Below, one piece after another: positions 1 to 8,144 of a stretch of DNA of 8,910 bases; the first letter of the stretch is position 1, and every line of letters begins with the position of its first letter. A program made the translations under genes and the position numbers. The stretch lies in NCBI GenBank assembly GCA_947057405.1, contig CAMSEJ010000085.1:1-8910 (forward strand). The letters are read 5' to 3'. Under the pieces are notes generated by a model. That model was not told where the DNA came from. It worked only from the letters and a program-made list of their open reading frames with translations, and ran no database searches. The stretch comes from an uncultured Roseburia sp. (lineage in GTDB: Bacteria; Bacillota; Clostridia; Lachnospirales; Lachnospiraceae).

Positions 1-33
1 ACACTCTTTCCCTACACGACGCTCTTCCGATCT
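1..33 (+). other. Illumina read-1 adapter (synthetic, not genomic)
   Basis: The first 33 bases match the standard Illumina TruSeq read-1 adapter, starting ACACTCTTTCCC and ending CTCTTCCGATCT. Biological sequence starts at 34. The reading frame of the large glycosidase is open directly from the adapter boundary, so the gene is cut here by library preparation and not by biology. Confidence 0.97.
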
Positions 34-35
34 CG

Positions 36-3000
36 CTGCCGGCAAGCTGGCAGACGCAGGGATTTGATTTTCCGATTTACAGCAATATCAACATTCCGTG
101 GGGCGGTGCGTATGGCAATGCCGCAACAAAAGTGCCGAATGCCCCGCTTGTGACAAACCCGGTGGGTTTTTACCGCTATTACCTGGATGTAGACGAAGCA
201 TGGATGGCGGAAAACCGCAAAGTGTTTCTTTCGTTCCAGGGCGTGGAATCCGCCATGTACCTGTATGTGAACGGCCATGAGGTCGGATACAGTGAGGACA
301 GCTTTGACGCCGCGGAATTTGATATTACGCCGTTCTTGAATGAAGACGGCAAGCGCAACCTGATCGCCGTAAAAGTGGTGCGCTGGTGCGACGGCAGCTT
401 TCTTGAGGATCAGGATTTTATCCGCCTGGCAGGTATTTTCCGTGATGTTTACGTATATTCTACGCCGTCCGCTTATTTAGAGGATTATAAGGTAGAAACG
501 GATCTGGATGAAAACTTTGAAAATGCGGATCTGAATCTGAGCATTGACTTAAAGAACATGAGCGCCGAGGATATTTCTGCGGACGAGCTGGCAGTAGACG
601 TCAAACTGTTTGACGAAAACGGTACGGACGTATTTGCGGACGCACCCCTGCAGGGCAGCTTCGACGCGGCGGCGTCCGGCGAACAGGCGACGCTTGCGTT
701 ATCCGGAACGCTTATCAGGCCGCACCTGTGGTATGACGAGGATCCGTATCTTTATACCATGGTTCTGACCCTTTACAATAAGAACAGCGGGGCTTATTAC
801 GAAAGCATCAGCCAGCAGCTTGGCGTAAGGGAGATTACCTTTACCAAAACCGTCATTGACGGCAATTATAACAATATTACCGATTACTACGAAACCGTGC
901 TTTTAAACGGCAGGCCCTTTAAATTCCGGGGAACAGACCGCCATGACATGGATCCGGAGTACGGACGGTATATTTCCCGTGAGATGTACATTAAGGATAT
1001 TGAGCTGATGAAGCAGTATAATATTAACTCTATCCGTACCTCCCATTACCCGAACGACAAATACCTGTATTATCTCTGCGATAAATACGGATTGTTTGTT
1101 ATGGCGGAATGCAACGTGGAATCCCACGGGATTGATTCGGACGAGATGGGACGCCATTTAGAAGCCGCCGTGCGCGACCGGCTGAATACCCATATGAACA
1201 TTGAAAAGAATCGTACCTCTATTCTGATGTGGTCGTTCGGCAACGAGAGCGGGAACAGCAGCCAGACCAAGGTGATCCAGAAAGCGATCAAAGAGGTGAT
1301 GAAGCCGATTGACCACACACGTCCGATTCACTACTGCGGTCTGGGAGAAACCGGCGGAACGGATATAGACAGCCAGATGTATGCCGGGGTCGAAGGCGTT
1401 TATGCCAAAGGGCAGGTACAAAACCATATGCCGTATCTGCAGTGTGAATATGCGCATGCCATGGGCAATTCCGTAGGCAACCTGTACGAATACTGGGAAG
1501 CGTTCCGCAGCTCGGACAACATCCTGGGCGGATTCATCTGGGACTGGGTGGATCAGTCGATTGCAACGGAATTCCCGGGAGGGACAGAGCAGAGTACCAT
1601 CCTGGCGGATCAGGGCAGCGGTAAGTTCACCGGGACACTGGAAGGGAAAATCATAGACGATCCAAGCTCTCCCAACGGCAAGGCGCTTGACGGCAATTCC
1701 CTTCTGTCCGCGGAAACGGCACCGGAAGCAAGCGCGCGGATCAATGCGGCGTTTTCAGGCGGAAATCCTTTTACTATGGAAGCATGGGTTTTCCAGAAGG
1801 AAGCCGGCACCTACAACACTATCATGGCAAAGGGTGATTATCAGGCGGCTGTCCGCACCATGGGAACAGAGAATATCGTATTTTACGTCTACAACGGCGG
1901 ATGGGTGCAGAATGATTTCCGCGCGCCGTCCGACTGGATCGGCAAATGGCACCACCTGGCCGTTGAAGTAGAAGGCACCGGAATGCGCGTATACTGCGAC
2001 GGGGAGCCGCTCGAATGCTGGGGGACATTAGCGCCTGTAAGCAGCCCGATCCGGGAAAGCGACGAGCCGTTTGGGATTGGCATTGAGTCAAACCACATGG
2101 GCCAGCGCGACGGAAAGAATAAATACGCTTATGTCCGTGTATATTCTAAGGCGCTGTCTCAGGAGGAGTTAAAACAGCAGCGGAAGGCGGATTTGGGAGA
2201 AGGCGAATATGCCGTTCCGGTAACGGACGAAAGCGTCGTACTGTGGATGGATTACAGCAAGGCGGAAAATATCGGCAGCATCAAACGGGATTATTACGAT
2301 TACTATGCAAATGTCGGAAATGAGAAAATGGCAGGCAAGTATTATGCGTATGGCGGCTGCTGGGGCGATACCATCAACGACGGGAATTTCTGCCAGAACG
2401 GTTTGGTCGGCCCGGACCGCAGCGTACAGGACGAATTATACGAAGTAAAATATGTATACCAGAAATTCTGGTTTGACGCGGATGTCATTGATCTGCAAAA
2501 CCACAAGCTTACCGTTTCCAATGAATCCATTCTGCATGATCTGTCTGCATATGATGTGGTATATGAGCTGTTAGAGGACGGAACTGCCGTGGACAGCGGC
2601 ACACTGGCAGGAAGCTCTTGTGCGCCTGGCGAAACCGCTGACGTTTCGGTGCCGTTTCAGATGCCGGAACAAAAAGCGGCAGATGCAGAATATTTCCTGA
2701 ACCTGTCCGTAAGGCTTAAGGAAGATACCCTTTGGGCAAAGAAGGGCCATGAAATTGCCTATGCGCAGTTTAACGTGCCGGCCGAAGTAGAAAATGTACC
2801 GGAGCCTGCACATACGGCGAAGCTTTCCGTGGAAGAGGATGAAGATCAGTATACACTGTCCGGCGATCAGTTTGCCGTTACCTTCCGGAAAGAAACCGGC
2901 TTGATTGGAAGCTATACCTACGGCGGGCAGACCGTAATCGAACAGGGACCGGTACCGAACTACTGGAGAGGCCTTCTGGATAACGACTGGAGTGATGTCG

Positions 3001-5990
3001 GAAGCAACCGCATGTGGGAAAATGCCAATGCCGACATAACGGCCGCTTCCTGGAAAGCCGCGCTGGCAGAGGACGGGACTTATTGTACGATAGAAACAGA
3101 ATTAAACCTGCCGAATGCCGAAGGATCGGTACAGACACTTACTTATCGGATTTACGGTACAGGTGAAATACGGGTGTCATCTACCCTGAATCCGTCCTCT
3201 ACGGCCCCGCAGCTTCTGCGTGTTGGTGCGGAAATTACCATGCCGGAGGGATATGAGGCGATTACCTGGTACGGCAACGGACCGCAGGAAACGCTGCTTG
3301 ACCGCAAATCCGGCGGGCGGATCGGAATGTATCAGTCTACGGTATCGGATTCCTTTTACCCGTATCCCAAACCGCAGGCGTCCGGCAATAAAACCGCCGT
3401 GCGTTATATTGCGGTAGAAGATCCGGCAAAGCCGACGGGGCTGTTGGTGGTGAGCGATACGGAAATGGAAGCCAGCGCGCTTCACTTTAAAACCAGTGAT
3501 TTCCGGGACGTTATGACGACTTACCAGCTTCCGGATACCGATTACACCATCTTAAATGTGGATTATATTTCCAAAGGAACGGGTGGAGCAACCTGCGGGC
3601 CGGGAACCTTAAGCCAGTACCGCCTTCCAAACGACGGGCGCGCGTATTCCTACAGTTATACCATTGTCCCCTACCAGAAAGCGGAGACAACGGATCTGAC
3701 TGCACTCAGCAAGCTCTGGCGCGACGCAGATTCCTTTGATGAGGAAGAGTTTGACCGTAAAGCCGCCGAGAAGGTGGAAACATTAATCGAACGGGCAGAG
3801 GTACTGGTGTCGTACCGTCAGAAAGAGGATATACAAAAAGCAAGGGAAGCTTACGATCATCTGACCGAAGCGCAGAAAGCGCTGGTAAAAAATCTGGCCG
3901 CTCTGGAAAAATCCGAGCAGGAAATCGAGAAGTTTGCAGAAACGACGGCGTTTATCAAAGATAAAAGCTCCGCCGCACGCAATGCAGAGATTACGGAATC
4001 CGCGGTTTTATTTAAAGATTTATCGTCACCGGCCGGATTTGCCTTTGAAGGGGGCTTTGCCGTACCGGATGCGGACGGAGGCGTAAACGCAGCGCTTTCC
4101 GGGACCGGCAGGTTTACGATGGAATTTTGGGTAAATCCCGAAAACCTCAGCGCGGATAACGGGTTTATGATGAAGGGCGATCAGCAGGTGAGCGTCAAAC
4201 TGACAAATGGAGGACTGGAATTTTTCGTTTACGGGAACGGCTGGGAAGTATTAGAGGTTTCCTGCGCACAGGCCGGATTTTTCGCAAATGCCTGGAACCA
4301 TGTGGCAGCTACCTATGACGGTGCCGTTATGCGGCTGTATGTGAACGGAAGGCAAGTCGGGGAAAAAGCCCTTTCCGTATCTGTTAACAGTGTGAAATAT
4401 CCGCTTGGTATCGGGCAGAATTACGATCCGAACCATGCAAGCAAAAAATTAAAGGGAAAAATGGCATCCGCCCATGTTTACAATACTGCTTTAACCGCAG
4501 CGCAGATTAAGAGCCGCTATGATGCGGATCTGGGAAAAGGGACTTCGGAGCTTACACCGCAGTCGAAGTCGGTTGTTGTCTGGTACGATGCCGACGGCTA
4601 TTTAACAGAGCAGTCCGAAACGGTGCGGATCAATGAGGTCATCGCAATGATTGCGGCACTTCCGGAACCGGACGCTTTAACGAAAGCAGACACGGAAGCG
4701 GTAGAGGCGGCAGAGCAGGCGTTTGAAGCGCTGACCGAAGCACAGAAAGCGAAAGTAACCAATACAGAAAAATTAGAAGCAGCCGTTTATCAGATTGCCA
4801 TCTTAAATATTGACAAGCTGGCGAAAGAAGTAAAAGAAGCCGCCGAAACGGCAAAAGCGGATGCAAAGGCCGCACAGGATGCCGCTGTAAGCGCACAGGA
4901 AGACGCCCAGACCGCGCAGCAGGAAGCCGAAGCGGCAGCACAGGCGGCACAGGACGCAGCAGCAAAGGCCGACGAGGCCGAAAAAGCCGCAGCAGCCGCG
5001 AAGGAAGAGGCCGAAGCCGCTAAAACCGCAATCCAGGCAGACCGGAATGCGGCAGAAGAGGCTATGCAGAAGGCACAGACCGCGCAGCAGGCAGCAGAAA
5101 CCGCAAGGGCGGAGGCCAAAGCGGCCCAGGATACGGCAGAAACGGCGGCAGAAACCGCAAAAACAGCACAGCAGGCCGCCCAGACGGCAGAACAGAATGC
5201 AAAAACGGCACAGAGCAAGGCGGAGGAAGCCGTTCGGGCAGCGCAGGATGCAGCCGAGGCGGCAGATCTTGCCAAGACCGATGCCCAGGCGGCAAAAGAA
5301 GCCGCCGAAACGGCCAAAAACGCAGCCGTTGCTGCCCAGGCCGAAGCCGGAAAGGCGAAGGACGATGCCGTAGAAGCGAAGGAAGAGGCGCAGGCAGCCA
5401 TGCAGTCTGTCAAAGCAGACGCAAACGCAGCCGAAGCGTCCAAACAGGCATCCGCAGCCGAGGCTGCACTTGCCAAGGCAGCGCAGGAAGCCGCCAAGGC
5501 ATCCGCGTCGCTGGCCATTGCTGCCCGCGACCGGGCGGAACAGGCCGCGCAGCTTGCGGAGGAATCGAAGAAAGCCGCAGAGGAAGTTTTAAAGAAGGCG
5601 CAGGCCGAGGCGGATCAAAAGCTGGCGGAAGCAAAGAAATCGCTGGATGAGGCGGCCGCGCTTCAGAAGGAGTTAAAGGGGCTGCTGGAAAAAGCGGAAT
5701 TTGAGGCAGCGAAGGTAAACCTGAAGGCCCTAAAGGCCGGGACGAAGCAGGCGAAGGTATCCTGGAAGAAGGTAACGGGGGCAGAAGGATATGTGATCCA
5801 GTACGCGTCTAAGGCCGGGTTTGGCGATAAGAAGACCGTTACGGTGAAGAACGGCAAGACGGTTTCTAAGACGTTAAAAGGATTAAAGAGCGGCAAAATC
5901 TGCTATGTGCGTGTGCGGGCATATAAGACCGTGAAGAATAAGAAGATTTATACAAAGTTCAGTGTGAAAAAGAAAGTTCGGGTAAAATAA
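36..5990 (+). CDS. Giant multimodular GH2 beta-galactosidase-like enzyme with two LamG modules, 5' truncated
   Basis: Probably a secreted enzyme hydrolysing terminal beta-galactosides of complex glycans; 1984 residues are visible. Modules in nucleotide positions: GH2 jelly-roll N-domain 36-475 (SWQTQGFDFPIY, RLAGIFRDVYVY); Ig-like 478-830; TIM barrel from about 830, with RHDMDP, TSHYPND, CNVESHGI, acid/base Glu 1245-1247 in FGNESG, nucleophile Glu 1446-1448 in CEYAHAMGN, then IWDWVDQS; LamG insertion about 1566-2310; barrel end YGGCWGD...NGLVGPDR; second Ig-like 2440-2770; LacZ small-chain-type domain 2850-3690 (LLDNDWSD, GNGPQET); helical module 3690-3945; LamG 4008-4602; helical module 4626-4806; alanine coiled coil 4842-5408 and helical tail to about 5710; basic FN3-like domain to the stop. 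The start and signal peptide lie outside; by LacZ alignment roughly 60-100 residues are missing. No LPXTG or SLH anchor is visible. GH2 and catalytic assignment are firm; beta-galactosidase over another GH2 activity is likely but unproven. Confidence 0.93.
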   Translation: MPASWQTQGFDFPIYSNINIPWGGAYGNAATKVPNAPLVTNPVGFYRYYLDVDEAWMAENRKVFLSFQGVESAMYLYVNGHEVGYSEDSFDAAEFDITPFLNEDGKRNLIAVKVVRWCDGSFLEDQDFIRLAGIFRDVYVYSTPSAYLEDYKVETDLDENFENADLNLSIDLKNMSAEDISADELAVDVKLFDENGTDVFADAPLQGSFDAAASGEQATLALSGTLIRPHLWYDEDPYLYTMVLTLYNKNSGAYYESISQQLGVREITFTKTVIDGNYNNITDYYETVLLNGRPFKFRGTDRHDMDPEYGRYISREMYIKDIELMKQYNINSIRTSHYPNDKYLYYLCDKYGLFVMAECNVESHGIDSDEMGRHLEAAVRDRLNTHMNIEKNRTSILMWSFGNESGNSSQTKVIQKAIKEVMKPIDHTRPIHYCGLGETGGTDIDSQMYAGVEGVYAKGQVQNHMPYLQCEYAHAMGNSVGNLYEYWEAFRSSDNILGGFIWDWVDQSIATEFPGGTEQSTILADQGSGKFTGTLEGKIIDDPSSPNGKALDGNSLLSAETAPEASARINAAFSGGNPFTMEAWVFQKEAGTYNTIMAKGDYQAAVRTMGTENIVFYVYNGGWVQNDFRAPSDWIGKWHHLAVEVEGTGMRVYCDGEPLECWGTLAPVSSPIRESDEPFGIGIESNHMGQRDGKNKYAYVRVYSKALSQEELKQQRKADLGEGEYAVPVTDESVVLWMDYSKAENIGSIKRDYYDYYANVGNEKMAGKYYAYGGCWGDTINDGNFCQNGLVGPDRSVQDELYEVKYVYQKFWFDADVIDLQNHKLTVSNESILHDLSAYDVVYELLEDGTAVDSGTLAGSSCAPGETADVSVPFQMPEQKAADAEYFLNLSVRLKEDTLWAKKGHEIAYAQFNVPAEVENVPEPAHTAKLSVEEDEDQYTLSGDQFAVTFRKETGLIGSYTYGGQTVIEQGPVPNYWRGLLDNDWSDVGSNRMWENANADITAASWKAALAEDGTYCTIETELNLPNAEGSVQTLTYRIYGTGEIRVSSTLNPSSTAPQLLRVGAEITMPEGYEAITWYGNGPQETLLDRKSGGRIGMYQSTVSDSFYPYPKPQASGNKTAVRYIAVEDPAKPTGLLVVSDTEMEASALHFKTSDFRDVMTTYQLPDTDYTILNVDYISKGTGGATCGPGTLSQYRLPNDGRAYSYSYTIVPYQKAETTDLTALSKLWRDADSFDEEEFDRKAAEKVETLIERAEVLVSYRQKEDIQKAREAYDHLTEAQKALVKNLAALEKSEQEIEKFAETTAFIKDKSSAARNAEITESAVLFKDLSSPAGFAFEGGFAVPDADGGVNAALSGTGRFTMEFWVNPENLSADNGFMMKGDQQVSVKLTNGGLEFFVYGNGWEVLEVSCAQAGFFANAWNHVAATYDGAVMRLYVNGRQVGEKALSVSVNSVKYPLGIGQNYDPNHASKKLKGKMASAHVYNTALTAAQIKSRYDADLGKGTSELTPQSKSVVVWYDADGYLTEQSETVRINEVIAMIAALPEPDALTKADTEAVEAAEQAFEALTEAQKAKVTNTEKLEAAVYQIAILNIDKLAKEVKEAAETAKADAKAAQDAAVSAQEDAQTAQQEAEAAAQAAQDAAAKADEAEKAAAAAKEEAEAAKTAIQADRNAAEEAMQKAQTAQQAAETARAEAKAAQDTAETAAETAKTAQQAAQTAEQNAKTAQSKAEEAVRAAQDAAEAADLAKTDAQAAKEAAETAKNAAVAAQAEAGKAKDDAVEAKEEAQAAMQSVKADANAAEASKQASAAEAALAKAAQEAAKASASLAIAARDRAEQAAQLAEESKKAAEEVLKKAQAEADQKLAEAKKSLDEAAALQKELKGLLEKAEFEAAKVNLKALKAGTKQAKVSWKKVTGAEGYVIQYASKAGFGDKKTVTVKNGKTVSKTLKGLKSGKICYVRVRAYKTVKNKKIYTKFSVKKKVRVK
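1566..2310 (+). other. LamG/concanavalin-like module inserted in the GH2 TIM barrel
   Basis: This domain lies inside the glycosidase, between IWDWVDQS (ending 1559) and YGGCWGD (from 2349). That gap is 263 residues; the same gap in E. coli LacZ (DQS to YGG) is 13 residues. The insert has LamG-like beta-sandwich hallmarks: FTMEAWV, IMAKGDYQAAVR, IVFYVYNGGW, WHHLAVEV, FGIGIESN, YVRVYSKALSQEEL and VVLWMDY. The barrel resumes in frame with conserved GH2 sequence. It probably binds glycan close to the active site; this is inferred from the fold class. Confidence 0.8.
3690..4602 (+). other. Helical module plus second LamG module of the glycosidase
   Basis: After the GH2 core comes a short helical segment with the motif AREAYDHLTEAQKALVKN. 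It resembles the small helical spacers found in many Clostridia surface proteins. It is followed by a LamG-like module with AFEGGFAV, FTMEFWVNP, MMKGDQQVSVK, LEFFVYGNGW, WNHVAATYDG, LYVNG, PLGIGQN, AHVYNTALTAAQI and VVVWYD. A second helical copy, AEQAFEALTEAQKAKVTN, follows at about 4690-4760. The same helical-LamG order appears in the ectodomain of the adjacent sensor kinase. The ligand cannot be named from sequence. Confidence 0.75.
4842..5408 (+). repeat. Alanine heptad coiled-coil stalk (27 heptads)
   Basis: Within the glycosidase, alanine falls at alternating spacings of 3 and 4 residues for 189 residues without a slip. Counting from the codon at 4842, positions a and d of 27 consecutive heptads are all Ala except one Ile (5031-5033) and one Asp (5040-5042). 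The other positions are mostly K, E, Q, D and T. This is the pattern of a tightly packed alanine coiled coil (Alacoil type). It probably forms a long rigid rod or oligomer spacing the catalytic part from the C-terminal domain. The helix continues with less regular spacing to about 5710. At DNA level a 21-base exact direct repeat occurs at 4832-4852 and 5294-5314, 22 heptads apart. Confidence 0.85.
5710..5987 (+). other. Basic FN3-like C-terminal domain
   Basis: The last ~90 residues of the glycosidase contain AKVSWKKVTGAEGYVIQY, followed by a short hairpin and CYVRVRAYKTVKNKKIY. This is the typical pattern of FN3-like domains at the ends of Lachnospiraceae surface proteins. The domain is strongly lysine and arginine rich and ends FSVKKKVRVK with no sorting signal. 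A charge-based hold on the anionic cell wall is possible but is only inferred. Confidence 0.75.
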
Positions 5991-5995
5991 GAGGG

Positions 5996-6043
5996 ATTTT
6001 AGCCAAAAGAGGGCGGCACAGCTTTTTCTGTGCCGCCTAAAAT
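5996..6043. terminator. Bidirectional hairpin terminator between convergent genes
   Basis: A perfect 10-bp stem, GGCGGCACAG at 6012-6021 and CTGTGCCGCC at 6028-6037, closes a 6-base loop (CTTTTT). Outside it, ATTTTAG (5996-6002) and CTAAAAT (6037-6043) are also complementary, giving A/T-rich flanks on both sides. It lies in the 58 bases between the stop codons of the glycosidase and the kinase, so it probably ends both transcripts. The uridine tracts after the stem are imperfect in both directions. Confidence 0.8.
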
Positions 6044-6048
6044 ATTGT

Positions 6049-8130
6049 TTAGGTAAAAGGAATTGTCACCGTGAACCGTATTTCCTCTCCGGTGCATTCC
6101 GCCCGTATCGTTCCCTGGTGCAGCTCTATAATCTGCTTTGCAATCGCAAGGCCAAGCCCCGAACCGCCCGTACTTGTGGAACGCGCCTGATCCAGCCGGT
6201 AAAACTGTTCAAAAATACGCGAAAGCTGTGATGCCGGAATATGTTCGCCATGGTTTAGAAAAACAGCGGTCACGTCCGTTTCGGCCGTTACCATAATGCG
6301 GATTTCAGTATCGCGGAAGCTGTAATGAATCGCGTTGCGCAGCAGGTTGTCAAAGACGCGCTCGATTTTGTCGGCATCGCAGTTTACCGTCACATCCCGC
6401 GGGATCTCCAGGCGGCAGGTAAGCCCCTTTTCGGCAAGCATCGGCTTAATTTCCCAGACAAGCTGTTCCATTAACAGCGTCAGGTTGATGGATTCGCAGT
6501 CCAGGGTGATCTGTGAAACATTAAAACGGGTGATTTCAAAAAATTCGTTGATCAGCTCGTCCAGCCGCTCCGAATTATTGAGGGCGATTTCCAGGTAGTG
6601 CCGGTGCAGCTCGGGGGAAATCTGTTTTTCGTCCCGCAGCAGCGTCAGATAGCCGATTAAGGATGCGATCGGCGTTTTTAAATCATGTGCCAGGTAGACC
6701 ACCAGATCGTTTTTCCGCTGCTCCGCTTCCCGTGCTACAAAATCATTTTGGCGGAAGGTTTCCTCTACATGCCGGATTGCGTTTCCCGCCGCTTCTAAGA
6801 TATCCGGAAGCTCTGTCTCCTCCCGCTTTGTGCCAATCAGGGAAATTTCGTCAGAAAGCCTTGCCAGGTAGCGGATCAGGCGTTTTCTCTGCAGCAGGAC
6901 AATTACAAACAGCTCCGCCAGGTACAAAAGCACGCCAATCCAAACGAGAACGGCATAGCGCTGTTCGTCAGACAGCGGCTCGGGCGATTCTGCGCTTTGA
7001 ACCGTTACCGGTATGTCTGCCGTAAAGTCCGTGCCCGCTATCGAGGCCGTAATAACGGCAGTTCCCGTGCCGACCCCGCTTACGGTGCCGTCCGGCGATA
7101 CGGCGGCAACATCCGGGTTATTGCTTTGATATCGGAGCGTTCCCGAAGCGTAATAGGGCACCGGTTCCGCCGGAAGATACCGTTCTTCCTGTTCCATAAG
7201 CGTTACGGAATCCGCATAGCACCGGATTCCTTCGACCGGCGTGTCGATTCCCTCATAACAAAATTCGTCAAAATCATACCAGAGTTCCACAAAATCGGAA
7301 TCCGGTCCATACTGCCCGGTTTCTAATTCGTCTTCGGTCAGCGGCTTAGCATAGACATGCAGCTTACGGATGCTTGCAACGGAGGTACGGTTCAGCTCGG
7401 GGCAGTAGCCGATGCCAAGCGGGAATTCGGAGGGAGAAAAAGCGCCTGCTTTTTCGGTCGCCATTCCGCTTCCCTTTAAATAGGAAGAAACATATCCTTT
7501 GCGGTAAACTCCCGCCACATGCAGCCAGGAGGACATTTGATCGGCGCTCAGCGGTACGCGCGCCCCTTTCCAGTCCCCGGTTTTTTCTTTGATAAAAAAA
7601 TAGACGCTGTGCTCTGAAATACGCAATGCCGCGCAGTTATCCCCTTTGGAGGCGATCATGTTAAAATCTTCCCCGCTGTTGGGGTTGAGCTCTGCTTCAA
7701 TTGTAAAGCCGTGCTTTCCGTCGAACAGCCGGTCAAAGGTTTCTTTTGCGCCGTTCCCGCTGACGTCTGCCTGGCCTTCAAATGCTGTCTTTCCGCCGTA
7801 AGCGTTCAGGTCGGCGCCGCCTCCCGAAAATATAATATCAAAACCGTTTTTGCTTTTGTCTTTTACGACCAGGCTGATTTGCCGGGCTTCCATCTGTTCT
7901 GCCAGTGAAATTGCTTCCGTAAGCCTGTCGTACCGTTGGGACGTTACCTGCCGTTTTTGCTTGAAGGAGAGCTTTTTGTACGATTGCTCAAGTGTTTTTA
8001 ACCCGGAAGCATCTGCTGCGCGTTTCACGACAATGCGGTCAATCTCATCCGCAAGGGCTGCCGCGTCAGGGTCCGGGCGTTCGTTCGGCGGGAACACCGC
8101 TTCACAGAACCAGGCTGCGCCAAAGCACAA
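6049..8130 (-). CDS. VanS-type sensor histidine kinase with helical-LamG-BIG2 ectodomain
   Basis: Membrane histidine kinase, partner of the adjacent regulator. Residues are counted from the TTG at 8130. Helical module 24-85 (LEQSYKKLSFKQKRQV); LamG-like 95-290 (AFEGQADV, FTIEAELNP, ASKGDNCAALR, WLHVAGVY, PLGIGY, LHVYAKPLTEDEL, VELWYD); BIG2 300-378 (SNNPDVAAVSPDGTVSGVG); membrane helix 391-413; HisKA with phospho-acceptor His482 in YLAHDLKTP; N box DNLLRNA (Asn599); G box TGGSGLGLAIAK (655-666). Kinase motifs closely follow VanS. No clear HAMP domain is seen. The start is problematic: the frame is open to 8193 and encodes a full first membrane helix (HWAAAGICLIATAVLCFGAAWF, 8109-8172 region), most of it upstream of the TTG. 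No ATG or GTG precedes it, so the true start has probably been lost. Ectodomain ligand unknown; a glycan is the best guess. Confidence 0.9.
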   Translation of the reverse strand: MCFGAAWFCEAVFPPNERPDPDAAALADEIDRIVVKRAADASGLKTLEQSYKKLSFKQKRQVTSQRYDRLTEAISLAEQMEARQISLVVKDKSKNGFDIIFSGGGADLNAYGGKTAFEGQADVSGNGAKETFDRLFDGKHGFTIEAELNPNSGEDFNMIASKGDNCAALRISEHSVYFFIKEKTGDWKGARVPLSADQMSSWLHVAGVYRKGYVSSYLKGSGMATEKAGAFSPSEFPLGIGYCPELNRTSVASIRKLHVYAKPLTEDELETGQYGPDSDFVELWYDFDEFCYEGIDTPVEGIRCYADSVTLMEQEERYLPAEPVPYYASGTLRYQSNNPDVAAVSPDGTVSGVGTGTAVITASIAGTDFTADIPVTVQSAESPEPLSDEQRYAVLVWIGVLLYLAELFVIVLLQRKRLIRYLARLSDEISLIGTKREETELPDILEAAGNAIRHVEETFRQNDFVAREAEQRKNDLVVYLAHDLKTPIASLIGYLTLLRDEKQISPELHRHYLEIALNNSERLDELINEFFEITRFNVSQITLDCESINLTLLMEQLVWEIKPMLAEKGLTCRLEIPRDVTVNCDADKIERVFDNLLRNAIHYSFRDTEIRIMVTAETDVTAVFLNHGEHIPASQLSRIFEQFYRLDQARSTSTGGSGLGLAIAKQIIELHQGTIRAECTGEEIRFTVTIPFT
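7261..7848 (-). other. LamG-like sensor module of the histidine kinase
   Basis: This extracytoplasmic module of the kinase shares its conserved points in order with both LamG modules of the neighbouring glycosidase: FT[MI]E, KGD followed by a basic-ended strand, a [FY][FVI] strand before a Trp, W.H[VL]A, GIG, VY.KAL/VY.KPL with an acidic helix, and a final V[VE][LV]W[MY]D. A helical LS..QK..V segment precedes it, as in the enzyme, and a BIG2 domain (6997-7233) links it to the second membrane helix. Common descent of the modules is inferred from these shared points. Confidence 0.75.
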
Positions 8131-8144
8131 TACGGCTGTCGCAA

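Noticed and set aside
132..134. GTG at 132 as start of the glycosidase
   Set aside because: The frame is open back to the adapter, and the upstream codons encode conserved GH2 sequence (SWQTQGFDFPIY). The gene starts outside the window.
4842..5408. CRISPR array or tandem DNA repeat
   Set aside because: The periodicity is at protein level with varied codons. There are no identical repeat-spacer units.
4790..5518. Long minus-strand Ala/Ser/Cys-rich open frame
   Set aside because: It is the mirror of the alanine-codon repeat on the other strand. It has no ribosome site or domain of its own.
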